Under the pieces are notes generated by a model. That model was not told the DNA's origin. It saw only the letters and a list, made by a program, of their open reading frames with translations, and ran no database searches. DNA of 64,000 nt from Bremia lactucae (lineage: Eukaryota > Oomycota > Peronosporomycetes > Peronosporales > Peronosporaceae), in the NCBI RefSeq assembly GCF_004359215.1, contig NC_090628.1, forward strand, positions 834,173 to 898,172, written 5' to 3'. The position numbers and the translations under genes are program-made. Positions 41,065 through 51,639 of the stretch are shown piece after piece. The stretch's first letter is position 1, and each line of letters begins with the position of its first letter.

Positions 41065-42745
41065 ATACAAAAAGCCGTTGCGTGTTGAGTATCTACCGGA
41101 AGACGATCGATCTAAAGCCGGTGAATCTAAAAAAGATTTATTGGATGAGGGCAACATAATTCCATTAAACGCAAAGGACTTTACCTTTTCTGAGACTTTG
41201 TTTATGTCATCAAACAAAGTTGATGACGGAACACTTGAAATAAGTGTTGCAAGAATGGGATGATTTTCATTGTTGGAATGCGCAGCCGACCCGATTTCAG
41301 ACCGGCTTGATTCTGGTTTATAAATTACGGATAAATTATACTCCGCGAAGAAGGATAGCCACCTCGCCATTCTTTGCGAAAGGTCTGGGTTGTTTACGGC
41401 CGTGCATAAGGACGCATGTTTCGTATGAACGATGAACGCTCTATTTCGGACTCGATATACCCTAAATTTAGTCAATGCATAATTCATGGCAAAAAGTTCC
41501 TTGTCATGCTCTGGGTAGTTGCGTTCAGCTGGTTGCAGATGACGCGATTGGTAACAGATGACGAGCTCCGCGCCGTCTGTATCGTATTGCATTAATGTAC
41601 AGCCGATTGCAAAATAGCTGGCGATACAGACCACATGGAATGGTCAGTCTTGATCTGCAATCGCCCATCTTGGCGATTGCAGATATGTAATGCTGATTGA
41701 CAGCGTTCGTTAGCCATTTCTCGTCTTTTTCAAGAGACGAGAGAGATAAACTGTCATCTCGGCATAATTGCGGGAGTAATTGTGCAAGTACGCCGCTAAA
41801 CCAGGAAACTTTCTAAGCCCTTGCCATCGACTGAAACTGGCCAGTCGGTGATTGTCCTGATCTTTATGTGATCAGGGCGCACGCCGTGGTTACCGACGAT
41901 GCACCCAAGAAGTGGGATTTCGCTTGTAGCGAATATACGCTTCTTAAGATTTGCGTACAACTTATGCTTTTGCATAAGTGTTAGAACCTGACGAACGTAA
42001 GTTTTATGAGCTTCCACGTCCGTCTTACCGTCCATGGCCCGGCTATGGACGAATACATCGTCGAAATAACTCGGTGCGAAATCCCGCACCGGTCTCAACA
42101 GATTTGTTACACATCTGTTGAATGTTGCAGGGGCGTTACTAAGCCCCTGAGGCATCACTAGCCATTCCCAGAGCATCCCACTGGGAGTGCTCACTGCTGT
42201 GTACGGGATGTCCCGTTCACGCATTAGGATTTGATAGAACCCATCCATCAGATCCATAGACGAAAAGATCGTACTCATTGACATACCATCTATGATAACG
42301 TCGTTTCTCGGTATCGGCGTTTGAGCCGGTACCGTTGCAGCATTCAGTTTGTTGAATGCGTGCACTATCCGCCACCCTCCTGTGGCCTTTCGCACACAGA
42401 AGGTCGGAGAGCTATGTGGGGAGGTTGACTCCCTTACATGGCCCGCTTTTACTCTATCGGTAAAGAATTTATCGATCGCAAGTACTTGTTCACGAGGCAG
42501 TGGCCACTGCTTCATGACACAGTACTTCGAACCCGGTTTGAGCTCGATCTCATGTCGAGTGCCTTTGTCCTTAGGCAACTCGCATGGAACTGATTCAGGG
42601 AATACATTCCTGAATTCTATTAAATCCTCGTATAGAGGATTTGTCTTGAGTGACTCCCAAGATTGTGTAGTGTATCTTTCACTCCGAGTCTTCACATAGG
42701 ACACTTTCGTCCATCGATGAGCTGCTGAAAATCCATTCGTTCTCA
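41065..42745 (-). pseudogene. Gy5 reverse transcriptase and RNase H, inverted
   Basis: The minus frame 42989-41796 includes the intact RT: RHEIELKPGSKYCVMKQWPL, SPHSSPTFCVRKATGGWR, MPQGLSNAPATFNRC and catalytic YFDDVF. The part before about 42745 is antisense to integrase and is not RT. RNase H is at 41634-41065. A tract of about 1.1 kb (40930-42033) is indistinguishable by eye from 28785-29888. Confidence 0.87.
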
Positions 42746-42759
42746 GCAAGCCGTTGCCG

Positions 42760-43425
42760 GCGACATTCCACCTGTCGTCGTCCCAAATCACAATGATTTG
42801 CGCTTGCGCATCATAAATAAGTGTCACGATGCACCAAAAAGTGGGCATCGTGGACGTGAGAAGACTGATCTCACAGAAAGTCGCGACTTTTACTGGCCCC
42901 GCCAGTATCAGCTCGTGCGCAAGTACATTCGTGCTTGCGAGGTATGTCAACAGGTGAACCCTAGCCCTTCCTCCCGTGCACCTCTTCAACCTCTACCAGG
43001 CAGAGGGTTGGCAGTCCGTATCAATGGACTTCGCCTTCGGATTTCCCAAAGACGATCACAAAAAACAATGGAATCCTTGTTTTTGTAGACAGATTCTGTA
43101 TGATAGTACATACCAGAGTCGATCACGGCTTCGGGCTGTGCCCGTGTCTTTACCGCACGTTTTTCAAACTCCACGGATTTCCCCGTGAACTGGTCTCGGA
43201 TAGAGATCCACGGTTCACGGCAGAGTTCTGGCAATCCGTGTTCCGAGAGATCGGAACACGGCTAGAAACGGATAGTTAAACAATAGCGTCCTCGAGGAGA
43301 TACTTCGAGGTTACATCCAATCGTATCTGAATTGGAGCGAGGTTTTACCGATGGTCGAATTCGCCATCCATAATTCGGTGCATGCGTCTACAACGCATAC
43401 CTACCAAATCGAAGGGATCCTGTAG
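42760..43425 (+). pseudogene. Gy5 integrase, frameshifted
   Basis: Zinc region at 42798-42960 (IINKCHDAPKSGHRGREKT, then IRACEVCQQV). The core starts near 43010 (WQSVSMDFAFGFPKDD), the second Asp region SDRDPRFTAEFWQSVF is near 43197-43245, and the catalytic Glu motif is replaced by stops near 43270. Dead. Confidence 0.8.
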
Positions 43426-44269
43426 TTTAAGGGAGGGGGTGGACTCGCACGAGCAAAACCATTTCTGGCTCGTGCTCATCACGGGTCGAAGTTACCAACG
43501 ACGCGAATGATGTCGATGTCGATCTCGAAAAAATCGACATCGAAGATGAGAATGATCTCATGGCAGTACGCACAAAGCGTACTGAAAAAGACAGAACAAA
43601 TGAGTCACAAGAGAAATTTCTGCTGGATTGAGAAAGTGTAGTCCGTTTCATGCAGGATTCTATTGCTAACGCAGTCGACCGTCAGAAACGGAACGCAGGA
43701 CCAACATGGAAGAGCTAATGTTCTTATATTTATAATTAATAACCTAGTACTGCTCGCTACGGTAAATTGACCGGAGCATGTAGTCACTAATGTGGGTAGT
43801 AAGTAGTAAACTACTCCCAAGTTCATTAAGCATTTCTGTGTATTGCGTCGTAGAGGCAATGCGTACACATTAGAATTGCCACGCAGGATGAGAACACATT
43901 CTATGCTTTACGTTGGTCGGCTCCACCCGTACTAACAGTACGCGGTTTCTTCAAAGGACGGATCGAACCACCCTTTTCAAGAATCCCTAATAGATTCTTG
44001 TGTTCTCGAACCAGATTCTCATGTTGAATCTGGAAATTCTGATTGCCGGGTCCGAAGATCCTGGAAACCGAAATGAGCGGAAGACAGCTCATCCATAAGA
44101 CCGTGACATTTCAATTCGTACTCCAACATGGAGTACGCACTCTTCGAACGGTCTTCCAACCGTTCGATATGGTGAGCCTGTACCGCCTGCTCGAACGAGT
44201 GACGCTTACCGCACTCGTGGTCAAGTCCCTCCTCCGAAAAATGGAGGAAGTTATCAAGTTTGTCGATCT
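43426..44269 (+). pseudogene. Gy5 integrase C-terminal linker, heavily decayed
   Basis: The sense frame is recognisable only in pieces, for example VVRFMQDSIANAVDRQKRNA near 43640-43700, equivalent to the DAMASAQDKQKE helix of Gy1. The right half (44019 onward) is covered by an open antisense frame. Confidence 0.55.
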
Positions 44270-45584
44270 TTGACTCTAGATCCGACACACGGTTCGGATC
44301 TAATTTTTCCTCCTCCACCACAACCATTGGTGGATTCCCACGGTGGTCAACGTTTCCTTGAGGAAGATATTCGCAACAACCGTGACGTGAAGGGGCAGCG
44401 AACGAGTTATCTTGTTCGCTGGCGTGTTTTTCCACCTTCACATGACAGCTAGGAGCCTCCTTTCCAGCTGGTTCCTGACGTTGAGGGTCTGGTCCGTAAT
44501 TATGACGAGACCAATGCGATGGTTCAGAAGGCACATCGGAAAACACGCGCCCCTGGCGCTTGTAAATCGATTGCAAAACGTCAATCGCATCCCGCATCTG
44601 AATAGAGATGCGAGCCCTTCCCCAGGGCGAAGAAAGGGAATAGACATCCCCTTTTACCTCTTCGAGTTGTCTATTCAACACGGACAGGGATCACCCCACG
44701 TGTGGCATGGAAGACCACCCTCACGTGACAACCGATGCAATTTATACTTTGCACCGGTTAGAGCTCGTTTCTCAAACTTAACGCCATTTGCGTTAAGTTT
44801 TTGAAGCCAGGTTTCGCGTCCAATGTCTTTGACATTGCGAATGAACGCGCTCCAGGCTTGCATAAGCGAGACTTTATCTCACTTATTGTTGCCAGTGTAC
44901 CATCGATGCTTAAAAAAGCATCGGATAACAATCTTCCTCATCACGACAGTTCTATGCGCTGGGATCGAAGCCATGTAGCTTTTTTTCGCAAGATTAAAGG
45001 ATATTTATTGTGAGGAGTTGTCTCTCCAGGCAAGCTATTGACTAGCCGTTCGGGCAAAAGCCACGGCTTTTTCTCAGGGGCAAAACGAGACATTTCAGTG
45101 TCTACGATCCGCTGAGTGGTACCCACTGAAGCAGGGTACCACAAGAACTTTTATTACGATCGCTTATGCCATCGTCAACACCTCGCACAGGAATATGCGC
45201 GGATGACGGCACGGGAGACGGTGCTGGTGATGAGGAATCATCCTCATCGTCGGAACCAAATATGCTATAGCGAATGCTATTAGTACGTCCATCCAATTGA
45301 GCCCACTCATTCGAAGGCTCATAGTCAGCCGCCTGACAGTGATCAGGCGACTTTTCTGCTCTCCTCGAGTCGGTCATATCGTCCGACTCGCATTCGTAGT
45401 CGACCTCCAAAATGCACGTGTTGACTCACCACGTGCACTAGCAACATCTAGTGTTGCAGGATAAGAGGATACTTACGGCAGATGAAACGTCTGCCGCAAG
45501 AGATAATAATGCGTCGCCCGCGGCTTCTTGTACCGCAGCCGAAGGTGCCGCACTATTCGCATCCCGCATGGACTTGTTAACCAT
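44019..45584 (-). CDS. Gy5 antisense accessory ORF (220-codon open C-terminal part)
   Basis: Minus-strand pieces are an Ala/Ser-rich start (ATG at 45584, MVNKSMRDANSAAPSAAV), an acidic piece 45410-45102 (SIFGSDDEDDSSSPAPSPV), a 44863-44675 piece (RETWLQKLNANGVKFEKR) and an open 220 codons at 44681-44019. The last runs antisense through the chromodomain and ends in a probable coiled coil (131-205, DLESKIDKLDNFLHFSEEGL onward). A GTAAGT donor-like site at 45476 followed by an in-frame restart at about 45405 would fit a 72-nt intron, but the acceptor is weak. No domain is recognised. Position and coil match the Gy2 antisense ORF. Confidence 0.55.
44270..44560 (+). pseudogene. Gy5 chromodomain, one frameshift
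   Basis: 44270-44452 carries PPPPQPLVDSHGGQRFLEED and TSYLVRWRVFPPSHDSWEPP. The frame shifts near 44440 and continues VPDVEGLVRNYDETN. Chromodomain core aromatics are present. Confidence 0.78.
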
Positions 45585-45687
45585 GCTATAGATTAAAAAT
45601 GATGGTTCTGACCTATCAACATCGTTTTTAATTAAGTGGTCTTACAGTGACCACTCTACCCAAGGACAGTCAGAGTGATTGTTGATT

Positions 45688-45700
45688 AAGGGAGGGGTGA
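45688..45700 (+). other. Gy5 polypurine tract
   Basis: AAGGGAGGGGTGA immediately precedes the TGTAGCGGGG start of LTR B. Confidence 0.75.
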
Positions 45701-46136
45701 TGTAGCGGGGTGTATCGTTACATGAAATTACCGCTTAAAAGGTTGTTTATAAATATATTTCTTAAAAGGTAGAAAAAATTTCGGGAAAATTAATTTGCCT
45801 AGTGTTATTCGGAAAACTGATCCATTGGTAAATATAGACCATTAAATCTACTTGCATTGCGGTCCAGTCAGCGCTGGCGCAACGAGAGAGAGGGATAGGA
45901 CTTTTATTATATGTTACGTATTAGTATATAATTAAGATAGTATATATAGATAAAAATTTGAAGAACTTAAAAGTATTAAATACAGTTATCTTTTAACTCT
46001 CTTTAAAGCGTGTTTAAAAGAAATTCTTCCTCTGCACGTGCTAGTATACGTAAAGTGACATGAGGCACCACTCGCACAGATGCAGTATGAAGTGAACTTG
46101 TACTGAAGCAGTTCAAGTCGGCAGTGCCCCGTTACA
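45701..46136 (+). repeat. LTR B (3' LTR of Gy5, 436 bp)
   Basis: TGTAGCGGGGTGTATCGTTACATG to GTGCCCCGTTACA. It differs from the 5' LTR at many sites, so the insertion is not recent or the LTRs have been exchanged. Confidence 0.87.
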
Positions 46137-46508
46137 TCCCTTGGTAGTGCGTCAAGCTGTTGTGGTCGTGGTAGCTTGTGAACAGCCATTGGAGATTGGC
46201 TTAAACCTAACGCTACTGATATTGATGTGTCAACAAATTGTGCGCGCTATAGCTGAGAAATTTCATGGCCTGCCGACGGCTTGATGCTAATGAGTGACGT
46301 ACAATTTTCAGAGGCTTGTAAAGTAGCTAAGGCTGTTCGTCATGAGACACGATTTTGCGGTGCGCAAGTAAGCGCCATTCATAGTTGTTGTTAATGTTAT
46401 AAAGTCAGTAGTAGATAAAAGATCGTTAGGTAGGAACTTGACAAATTAATACAATTTTGCTATTTCCCGATTCCAAAAATTTAATTTTAGTAGCTCAGTC
46501 TTATTCAA
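46137..46508. other. Spacer with no supported feature
   Basis: Sequence between the Gy5 LTR and the Gy6 antisense ORF. No LTR D copy is seen here, so Gy6 lacks a recognisable 3' LTR. Confidence 0.45.
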
Positions 46509-47449
46509 ATGCGCGAAGGCGCTACGGCCTCTCAGAGACCCGTGAGATGGTCTGCGAGGTGGCATGGGATGCGGATCGATTTCTTCTACTATGCACTGGC
46601 ACGAAGGATGTGGAAGCTGCGGACGATATGGCTTAGCGCGGTCAGACCGCGCTCAATCGATGGTGATGCTCGCGGAATATCCGCTGACGGAGAAGGAGGG
46701 CACACAATTCGGGAGGTATAAGAGGAAACTCTACGGATGCCGGCGCGCGCATCTATCATCTCGAGCAAACATGACCGTGGAGGGTGACTCTTCGCCAAAA
46801 CCAATAATATGGCCCCCCTTCGACATCGCGAGCAGCTCAAGGCACGTGACCCCGCTCGCCGTACGATCGTAGACGTGTACGATATCACGAGCATCTGCCA
46901 GAAGAGTTGCGCGAGATTCCCACGAGTCGTGTCTGGAGAAAATCCGAGCCAGCGTACGGGATATTATCGCTTATTCATAACGGAGCTGGATGGAGTGTGA
47001 GCAGCGCCACGACCAATCTCTCTTGAGTCACTATGGTTCAGGATACGCTCAACAAGCCAGCGTCGAATCCCGGCGCTATCAATAAATGGTGGTGGACCCT
47101 CACGCTAAAAGCTCACGCTTGGCGCCGGAGCTGACAAGTTCAGCGCCGAACCCGAATCAGTTGCTCGCGGAACAGCTTCAGGAGGTTGATTGGCGAATGA
47201 CCTTTGCTAATTGTGATGCCAGCTAAGCGCGTGGTCTGGGCGAGGCTGCGGAGAGCGTCGCTGAGGAGACTTCTTCCACGATCGCTAGATTTGGACAGCG
47301 TCTGGAACGTCTGGAATAATCAATGCAGCTCTTCTCCAAAAAAACGCGGAGATACGTGGGCTGCATCAGCCAGACCCGCGGATAGCGCCGCGTTATCGGG
47401 ATCGCGGTATGCATCCATGGCGAGTCACCCACGTCTGAAGACCCCTTAG
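46509..47449 (+). pseudogene. Gy6 antisense accessory ORF, frameshifted
   Basis: Plus pieces 46509-46721, 46564-46872 (SMVMLAEYPLTEKEGTQFGR), 46809-47000 and a frame near 47120-47340 reading NQLLAEQLQEVDWRMTFAN, then a coiled-coil-like GLGEAAESVAEETSSTIARF and GQRLERLE. The coil is again antisense to the integrase-chromodomain linker. Confidence is limited by multiple breaks. Confidence 0.4.
46850..47090 (-). pseudogene. Gy6 chromodomain remnant
   Basis: The minus strand reads GIRRWLVERILNH near 47070 and YPVRWLGFSPDTTR near 46960, equivalent to the chromodomain strands, then ADARDIVHVYDRTASG-like helix sequence in another frame. Frameshifted. Confidence 0.55.
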
Positions 47450-47547
47450 CCAATAACGCCTTAGACGACCGACGTAGAAGGTAGGCTGCAATCGCATCGA
47501 CGAAGGAATACCCAGTATGTAGGCATCACCTTTCACTTTTAGTGATC

Positions 47548-48330
47548 TTAAAAAGGATCTATATATCGCGATGCCAGCTTCATGGCACCGGGATTCGAAA
47601 CCGATGCATCTTGTATTCCAGTAGTCGAAAATAGTACATAATCACCAACCTTGAATTTTTCGAGGTTCTTACGTCCGCGTTGGTTAGCGGGCGCCGTTTG
47701 TTTGTCTACTGCAGAGGCGATAGCGTCGCGGACAAACCGCACGATGAACTTTCGAGTTGCCCAAACGCGTCAATTGCTGTGAAGTCCAACACCTGAGCAA
47801 TCTGCGACGGTATCACTTTCGGAACCGCATCGCCGTTTGCCGTAAATGGCGACGGAACTAGTAGAACTTGAAGGCGTTCCGTAAACGCCTCGGACTCCTT
47901 TTAAGTCGCGGCGTCGATGGCAGCTGAAGAAATCTCACGCTGACCTGCAGCGCGAGTCCGAGCAACTTTTAGTGAGTCATCGAGGTCTATCTGTGAAGAA
48001 GCTGTCGTCACCAATCCATATGGTGTCCCTCCCCTAACAGTAGCAGGATAACCGGCCAATCCAAGAAGAACAAGAACGCTTGGATGGCGCGCGTTGCTCA
48101 CGAAGAAGAGTGTGTACCCTATTGAAGCATGGACTGCATTGTTTAGCGCGAACTCGGACATGGAGATGAATCCACTCCATGACGTAAACGATGTAGCGTA
48201 GCTGCGCAACACGTCTTCTAACACGCGATTGACCCGCTCAGTCTGACAGTCCGTCTCAGGGGAACGGCAATACACAGCATCAGGCGAGTGCCGAGGATTT
48301 CTGACAGCCAAGACCAAAATGCGGCAGTGA
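47548..48330 (-). pseudogene. Gy6 integrase core and C-terminus
   Basis: 48317-47901 carries the Glu motif region TDCQTERVNRVLEDVLRSY (Gly of TDGQTE replaced by Cys) and MSEFALNNAVHASIGYTLFF. 47742-47548 carries FVRDAIASAVDKQTAPANQR and FKVGDYVLFSTTGIQ. The SDRDP region near 48345 is out of frame. Confidence 0.78.
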
Positions 48331-48599
48331 AAGGAGGATCCCGATCCGAAGCAATCATGGCAGGAATGTTATGATGCGGAAGACCATGTCGACGAAGAGA
48401 GCCGCTGTCTTCTCCGCTGTGATGAACACAACTACACGCGGAAGTTGGACCCGCTTGCTAAATCGGTCGACAACCACCAAAACGCCGGTGCGCCCCTGCG
48501 CATCGGTGATAAACCATTTACAAAATTCATACTCGCGGAGTTCCAGACCTCCGAGAAACGCTACTCGGGCGCTGTCGAAAGTCTAGTCTGATCTCATCA

Positions 48600-49130
48600 T
48601 ATGCATCCTGATGCTCCTGACGCTACACCCACTTGGCGTCCTTCATCAAAAGCTCTGACAACGAATAAATCACTGCCATTAAGTCCCTAGCATAGTGATA
48701 AAGGTAGTTGGCCGGACCCAACCATTGCCAAAGATGTCTTTGATCCTTCATAAAGGGCCATGAGCAAATAAATAAAACTTTCTTCGGATCAGAGCGAACA
48801 CCTTTCCTGCTCACGTAGCTGCCCGACACCGGAATATCTGGGGCACAGAAGATGCATTTCTTCAAGTTCGCGTACAATTTATTCTTACCATCGCCTCAGC
48901 ATTTTTGCGGAGGAGACGAGATGCACGTCAAAATCTGTTGCCATCGGATGGGCAACTATGCACGAAGACACCATCAAAGTAACTTGGCGCAAAGTCGCGA
49001 AACGAGCGGAGCACGTGGGAAACCATCCGTTTAAACAGCAATAGTGCTCTTGAGCCTCTGTGGCACAAGCCAATCCCAAAGCATGCTGCTTGGTGTACTG
49101 ACGGCGGCGAGTGGAACATCTTCAGGTCGC
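48600..49130 (-). pseudogene. Gy6 reverse transcriptase remnant
   Basis: Pieces carry the SPGCRSTPSSML and LPQRLKSTIAV-type palm region in several frames, FAPSYFDGVFVHS near 48980-48940 (the catalytic FDD reads FDG), and 48877-48623 MYANLKKCIFCAPDIPVSGS with the WQWLGPANYLYHYARD post-palm segment. Confidence 0.7.
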
Positions 49131-49559
49131 ACTTAAATCTGGTAAAATAGGTCCGTCATATCTCGCGCGCAAGCGCAAAAGCAGGATTCTTCAACGCAGC
49201 GAGTTCTTTCCAGGATTGCGCCGTGAAGCGCTCATCGCGTGCGGACTTAGGTAATCCTGTCGGGGGGGGGGCTAATGGTTGTTGAGCGTTAAGTCTTGAA
49301 CGACTAGACAGAATTGTTCGATTTTTTCTTTTCAGACCAAGCAGTAACTTCAACCAAGAGAGTTCGGAAAGTAACGGATTCCAGAGGCGTCGCAAGATGG
49401 GATCGCGACCTGTTGCGAATGGCTGGTTGTCACGTTAATGACGTTGACGTTCTCAAGTGGAGACGCCGGCGGAAGCGATAGCGCCAACAAGAGAGAACAA
49501 AAACGCGCACGTCGCCGACGGTGACGTCGCAATACAGGAACATGAACCGGATGCACGGC

Positions 49560-49800
49560 AGGTCGTACGGAAGCCACTGCTTCGATGTGGTGTCCACAAT
49601 GGGGAATGACACGGGAGCCGCTGCTCGCTTGTGATGCATCGAGAGCCTCTGATTTGATGCGGTTTGGGTTGTAATCGCGCGCACTGGAAGCCTCTACTTT
49701 CGCGCGACGTTTGCATTTTGCACTCGCATGAAAGCCTCTGCTTTCGTGTGGCTGTAGAAGATCGAACGCGCATGGGAGCCGCTGCTCGACCATGTGGTAT
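49560..49800. repeat. Degenerate ~42-bp tandem repeat in the Gy6 linker
   Basis: A motif like GGAAGCCTCTGCTTTCG recurs on plus at about 49567, 49609, 49640, 49685, 49728 and 49770, spaced roughly 42 bp (one at 31). On minus it encodes repeats such as VEASSAR, SEALDAS and IEAVASV. Confidence 0.6.
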
Positions 49801-49974
49801 TCGGAGTCACTGGTGTGGGTTGGATTCCTGACTTAGGAAATACTATTCGACTGAGGGGAGCAGGTCGCTTAATTACACACCACATGACGGCAACATGCTG
49901 CCACGTACATGTTGGCCTGTTAAAAATGGCGAGAACCGCATTGACATCAATGTCATCTAACCGAACCATGCGGT

Positions 49975-50310
49975 TTAGCCAATTAATGTCAAGTCGTTCC
50001 GCGCAAGCCACGGCATCCCAAAAATGCAGTGAAATGACCCGCTTAATTCGATAATCAGAAATTCATTGCTGCTCGTGAAAGTATCGAACCGGTAAGGTAG
50101 CACCACCAAACGTAGTCGATGCTTCCGGGGCTTGCCGTCCGCATACTTACCGATCATCCCCCCTGAAGACTCTTGGACACGCAACTGCGACTGGAGAACC
50201 GACAACTTGTCGGCGCGAACAAAATTTTCGTCGCGCCTCAGTCCAGCAAAGCGCGAAGCGGGCTAGATGCACCGTCAACGTGAACACTTAGCACGATCGA
50301 TCGCAGATCA
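49975..50310 (-). pseudogene. Gy6 protease
   Basis: The active site reads RALLD, stop, GATKILF at about 50250-50225: a DSGA motif whose Ser codon is a stop (TGA). The C-terminal FHCIFGMPWLARND lies near 50040-50000 in another frame. Confidence 0.6.
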
Positions 50311-50466
50311 TTGCTGGACGTGGAGGCATTTAGCTGTGCATAGATAGCGGGGCTAGGAGAAAGTGTCGCCAATTGTTGGAACGTTTCTCCGTCTCCAACC
50401 AGTAGGACGCCCCGCGCCTACTGGTTGCCATCATTTTTGTGCTGATCAGCGACGTTGACTGAGACG

Positions 50467-51325
50467 TCAGATATAGCGACAGCGAGGACTGGTTAAGGCG
50501 CACGACAAACAGCCGCGTGGTGACCAGGCTTGAGACAGCAGTAAAAAACTTTTTTTCGGTGCTACAGGTCTGCGAAAGCCGTGACCTGAAGAACGCCGAG
50601 AATAGGTGGCGTGCTTGATCGCTTCAACCTTCATGGGCTCCGGATCTTGGGCAGCAACTGCAGGAGGAAAATATTCGATGCACGAAGCCACACACTGAAG
50701 TCTTCGCGCAACGCGATCGCGAACGCCTCTTTAAAGTGAGGACGGAGGCTTTTGCGTCAAATAGAAACGCTGATGCCTAGCGTTCATTCCCGTGACGAAA
50801 ACGTGGACTTGCGTCTGTCAATTGGATTAATGGCGATGGAAGACGCCAGGTGTCGGGCTCGCTGGATTAGTCCGTCATCGACAGGCGGCCCTGCTTCAGC
50901 GCCAGGAAAGCTAAGCGGTGGTGATGTCCATCCTGCGGAGGCTCAAACGCCAGACGCAAGTCGTCTTTAATCAGATCCGATAATATCCCGAACCAGCCAC
51001 AAGCTGCCCAGCGCCCAATCCTCCGCCTTGTCTGTCAACTTGAACAAGAGGAAGTGGGCGCGTCAGAACTCCGACTGTGCTGGCGGGCTTTGACAGCGAT
51101 GTCCACCTCGCACAGCCACCGATTAAGCGCGAGGCTCTTTGGGCCCTCGCCGCTATTGCACGAGTTGTCGAGTTTGCCAACGTCAGACTCCATGACAACC
51201 GCGGGGGTTAAAGCTCGCCGACGCAAATCGGCAAGTTCGCGGTTGACGAAGTATTGAATGGCTATACGCTGTAGCCGCTGAGGCGCATCTTTGAGCATGG
51301 CGACTACGGTAGTTATACCGGCCAT
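50467..51325 (-). pseudogene. Gy6 gag
   Basis: Pieces carry SLALNRWLCEVDIAVKARQ (51325-51035), VGVLTRPLPLVQVDRQGGGL (51198-50971), then LRLAFEPPQD and LAFLALKQGRLSMTDYVQRA near 50970-50820, the gypsy capsid pattern (FEPP, LxxLxQG). No zinc knuckle is recognised. Confidence 0.65.
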
Positions 51326-51448
51326 AAATGAAAGGCGACACAGAGCTTTTCTTTGAAAGAGGTCAGATGGTGGAACTCATCATGGTCCAACATCCCTCAT
51401 CAGTACCCTGGATAGGCAGAGCGCTTGTCTTCGTTAAAAAAAATTCTA

Positions 51449-51458
51449 AGTGCTACCA
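51449..51458 (-). other. Primer-binding site of Gy6
   Basis: The minus strand reads TGGTAGCACTTAG two bases after the LTR D end. Confidence 0.6.
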
Positions 51459-51460
51459 GG

Positions 51461-51632
51461 AGTAGCGGAGTAGTAGCCCGTTACTCTAACTCACGGTAAA
51501 GGGTTTACGAGAAAGCTTATGAAACACAAGCTTTTATTTTTAGAAATAATTATGTCTACTTAGCTAAGTCTACCTATGTTAGGGCCCACTAGATCGCACC
51601 TAGGAGGATGTGTAACGGTACGCCCCACTACA
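51461..51632 (-). repeat. LTR D (5' LTR of Gy6, 172 bp)
   Basis: On minus, TGTAGTGGGGCGTACCGTTACA to GGGCTACTACTCCGCTACT. The terminal ACA is changed to ACT. It is short for a gypsy LTR. The boundary is set by the TG start and by the primer-binding site. Confidence 0.65.
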
Positions 51633-51639
51633 CGGAATG

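Larger units (their letters stand above)
38298..46136 (+). mobile_element. Gy5: plus-strand gypsy element with inverted RT-RNase H segment
   Basis: LTR B (38298-38725), primer-binding site, gag, protease (plus), then RT-RNase H in minus orientation (41065-42745), integrase (plus), chromodomain (plus), antisense ORF (minus), polypurine tract and LTR B (45701-46136). Both LTRs are present, but the polyprotein cannot be read through. It is closely related to Gy4a/b. Confidence 0.85.
46509..51632 (-). mobile_element. Gy6: minus-strand, more GC-rich chromodomain gypsy element
   Basis: Minus-strand order from the right: LTR D, primer-binding site, gag (51325-50467), protease (about 50300-49975), repeat-bearing linker (49800-49350), RT (49130-48600), integrase (48330-47548), chromodomain remnant (about 47090-46850). 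An antisense ORF on plus is at 46509-47449. Base composition is visibly more GC-rich than neighbouring elements. Heavily frameshifted. Confidence 0.8.

Noticed and set aside
43427..43868. Minus ORFs of 74 and 87 codons in the Gy5 integrase tail
   Set aside because: No motif or coiled coil and no counterpart in the other elements; likely shadows of the decayed linker.
46137..46160. TGGTAGTGCGTC just after the Gy5 3' LTR, resembling a primer-binding site
   Set aside because: Spacing and sequence differ from the other sites and no gag follows; probably chance.
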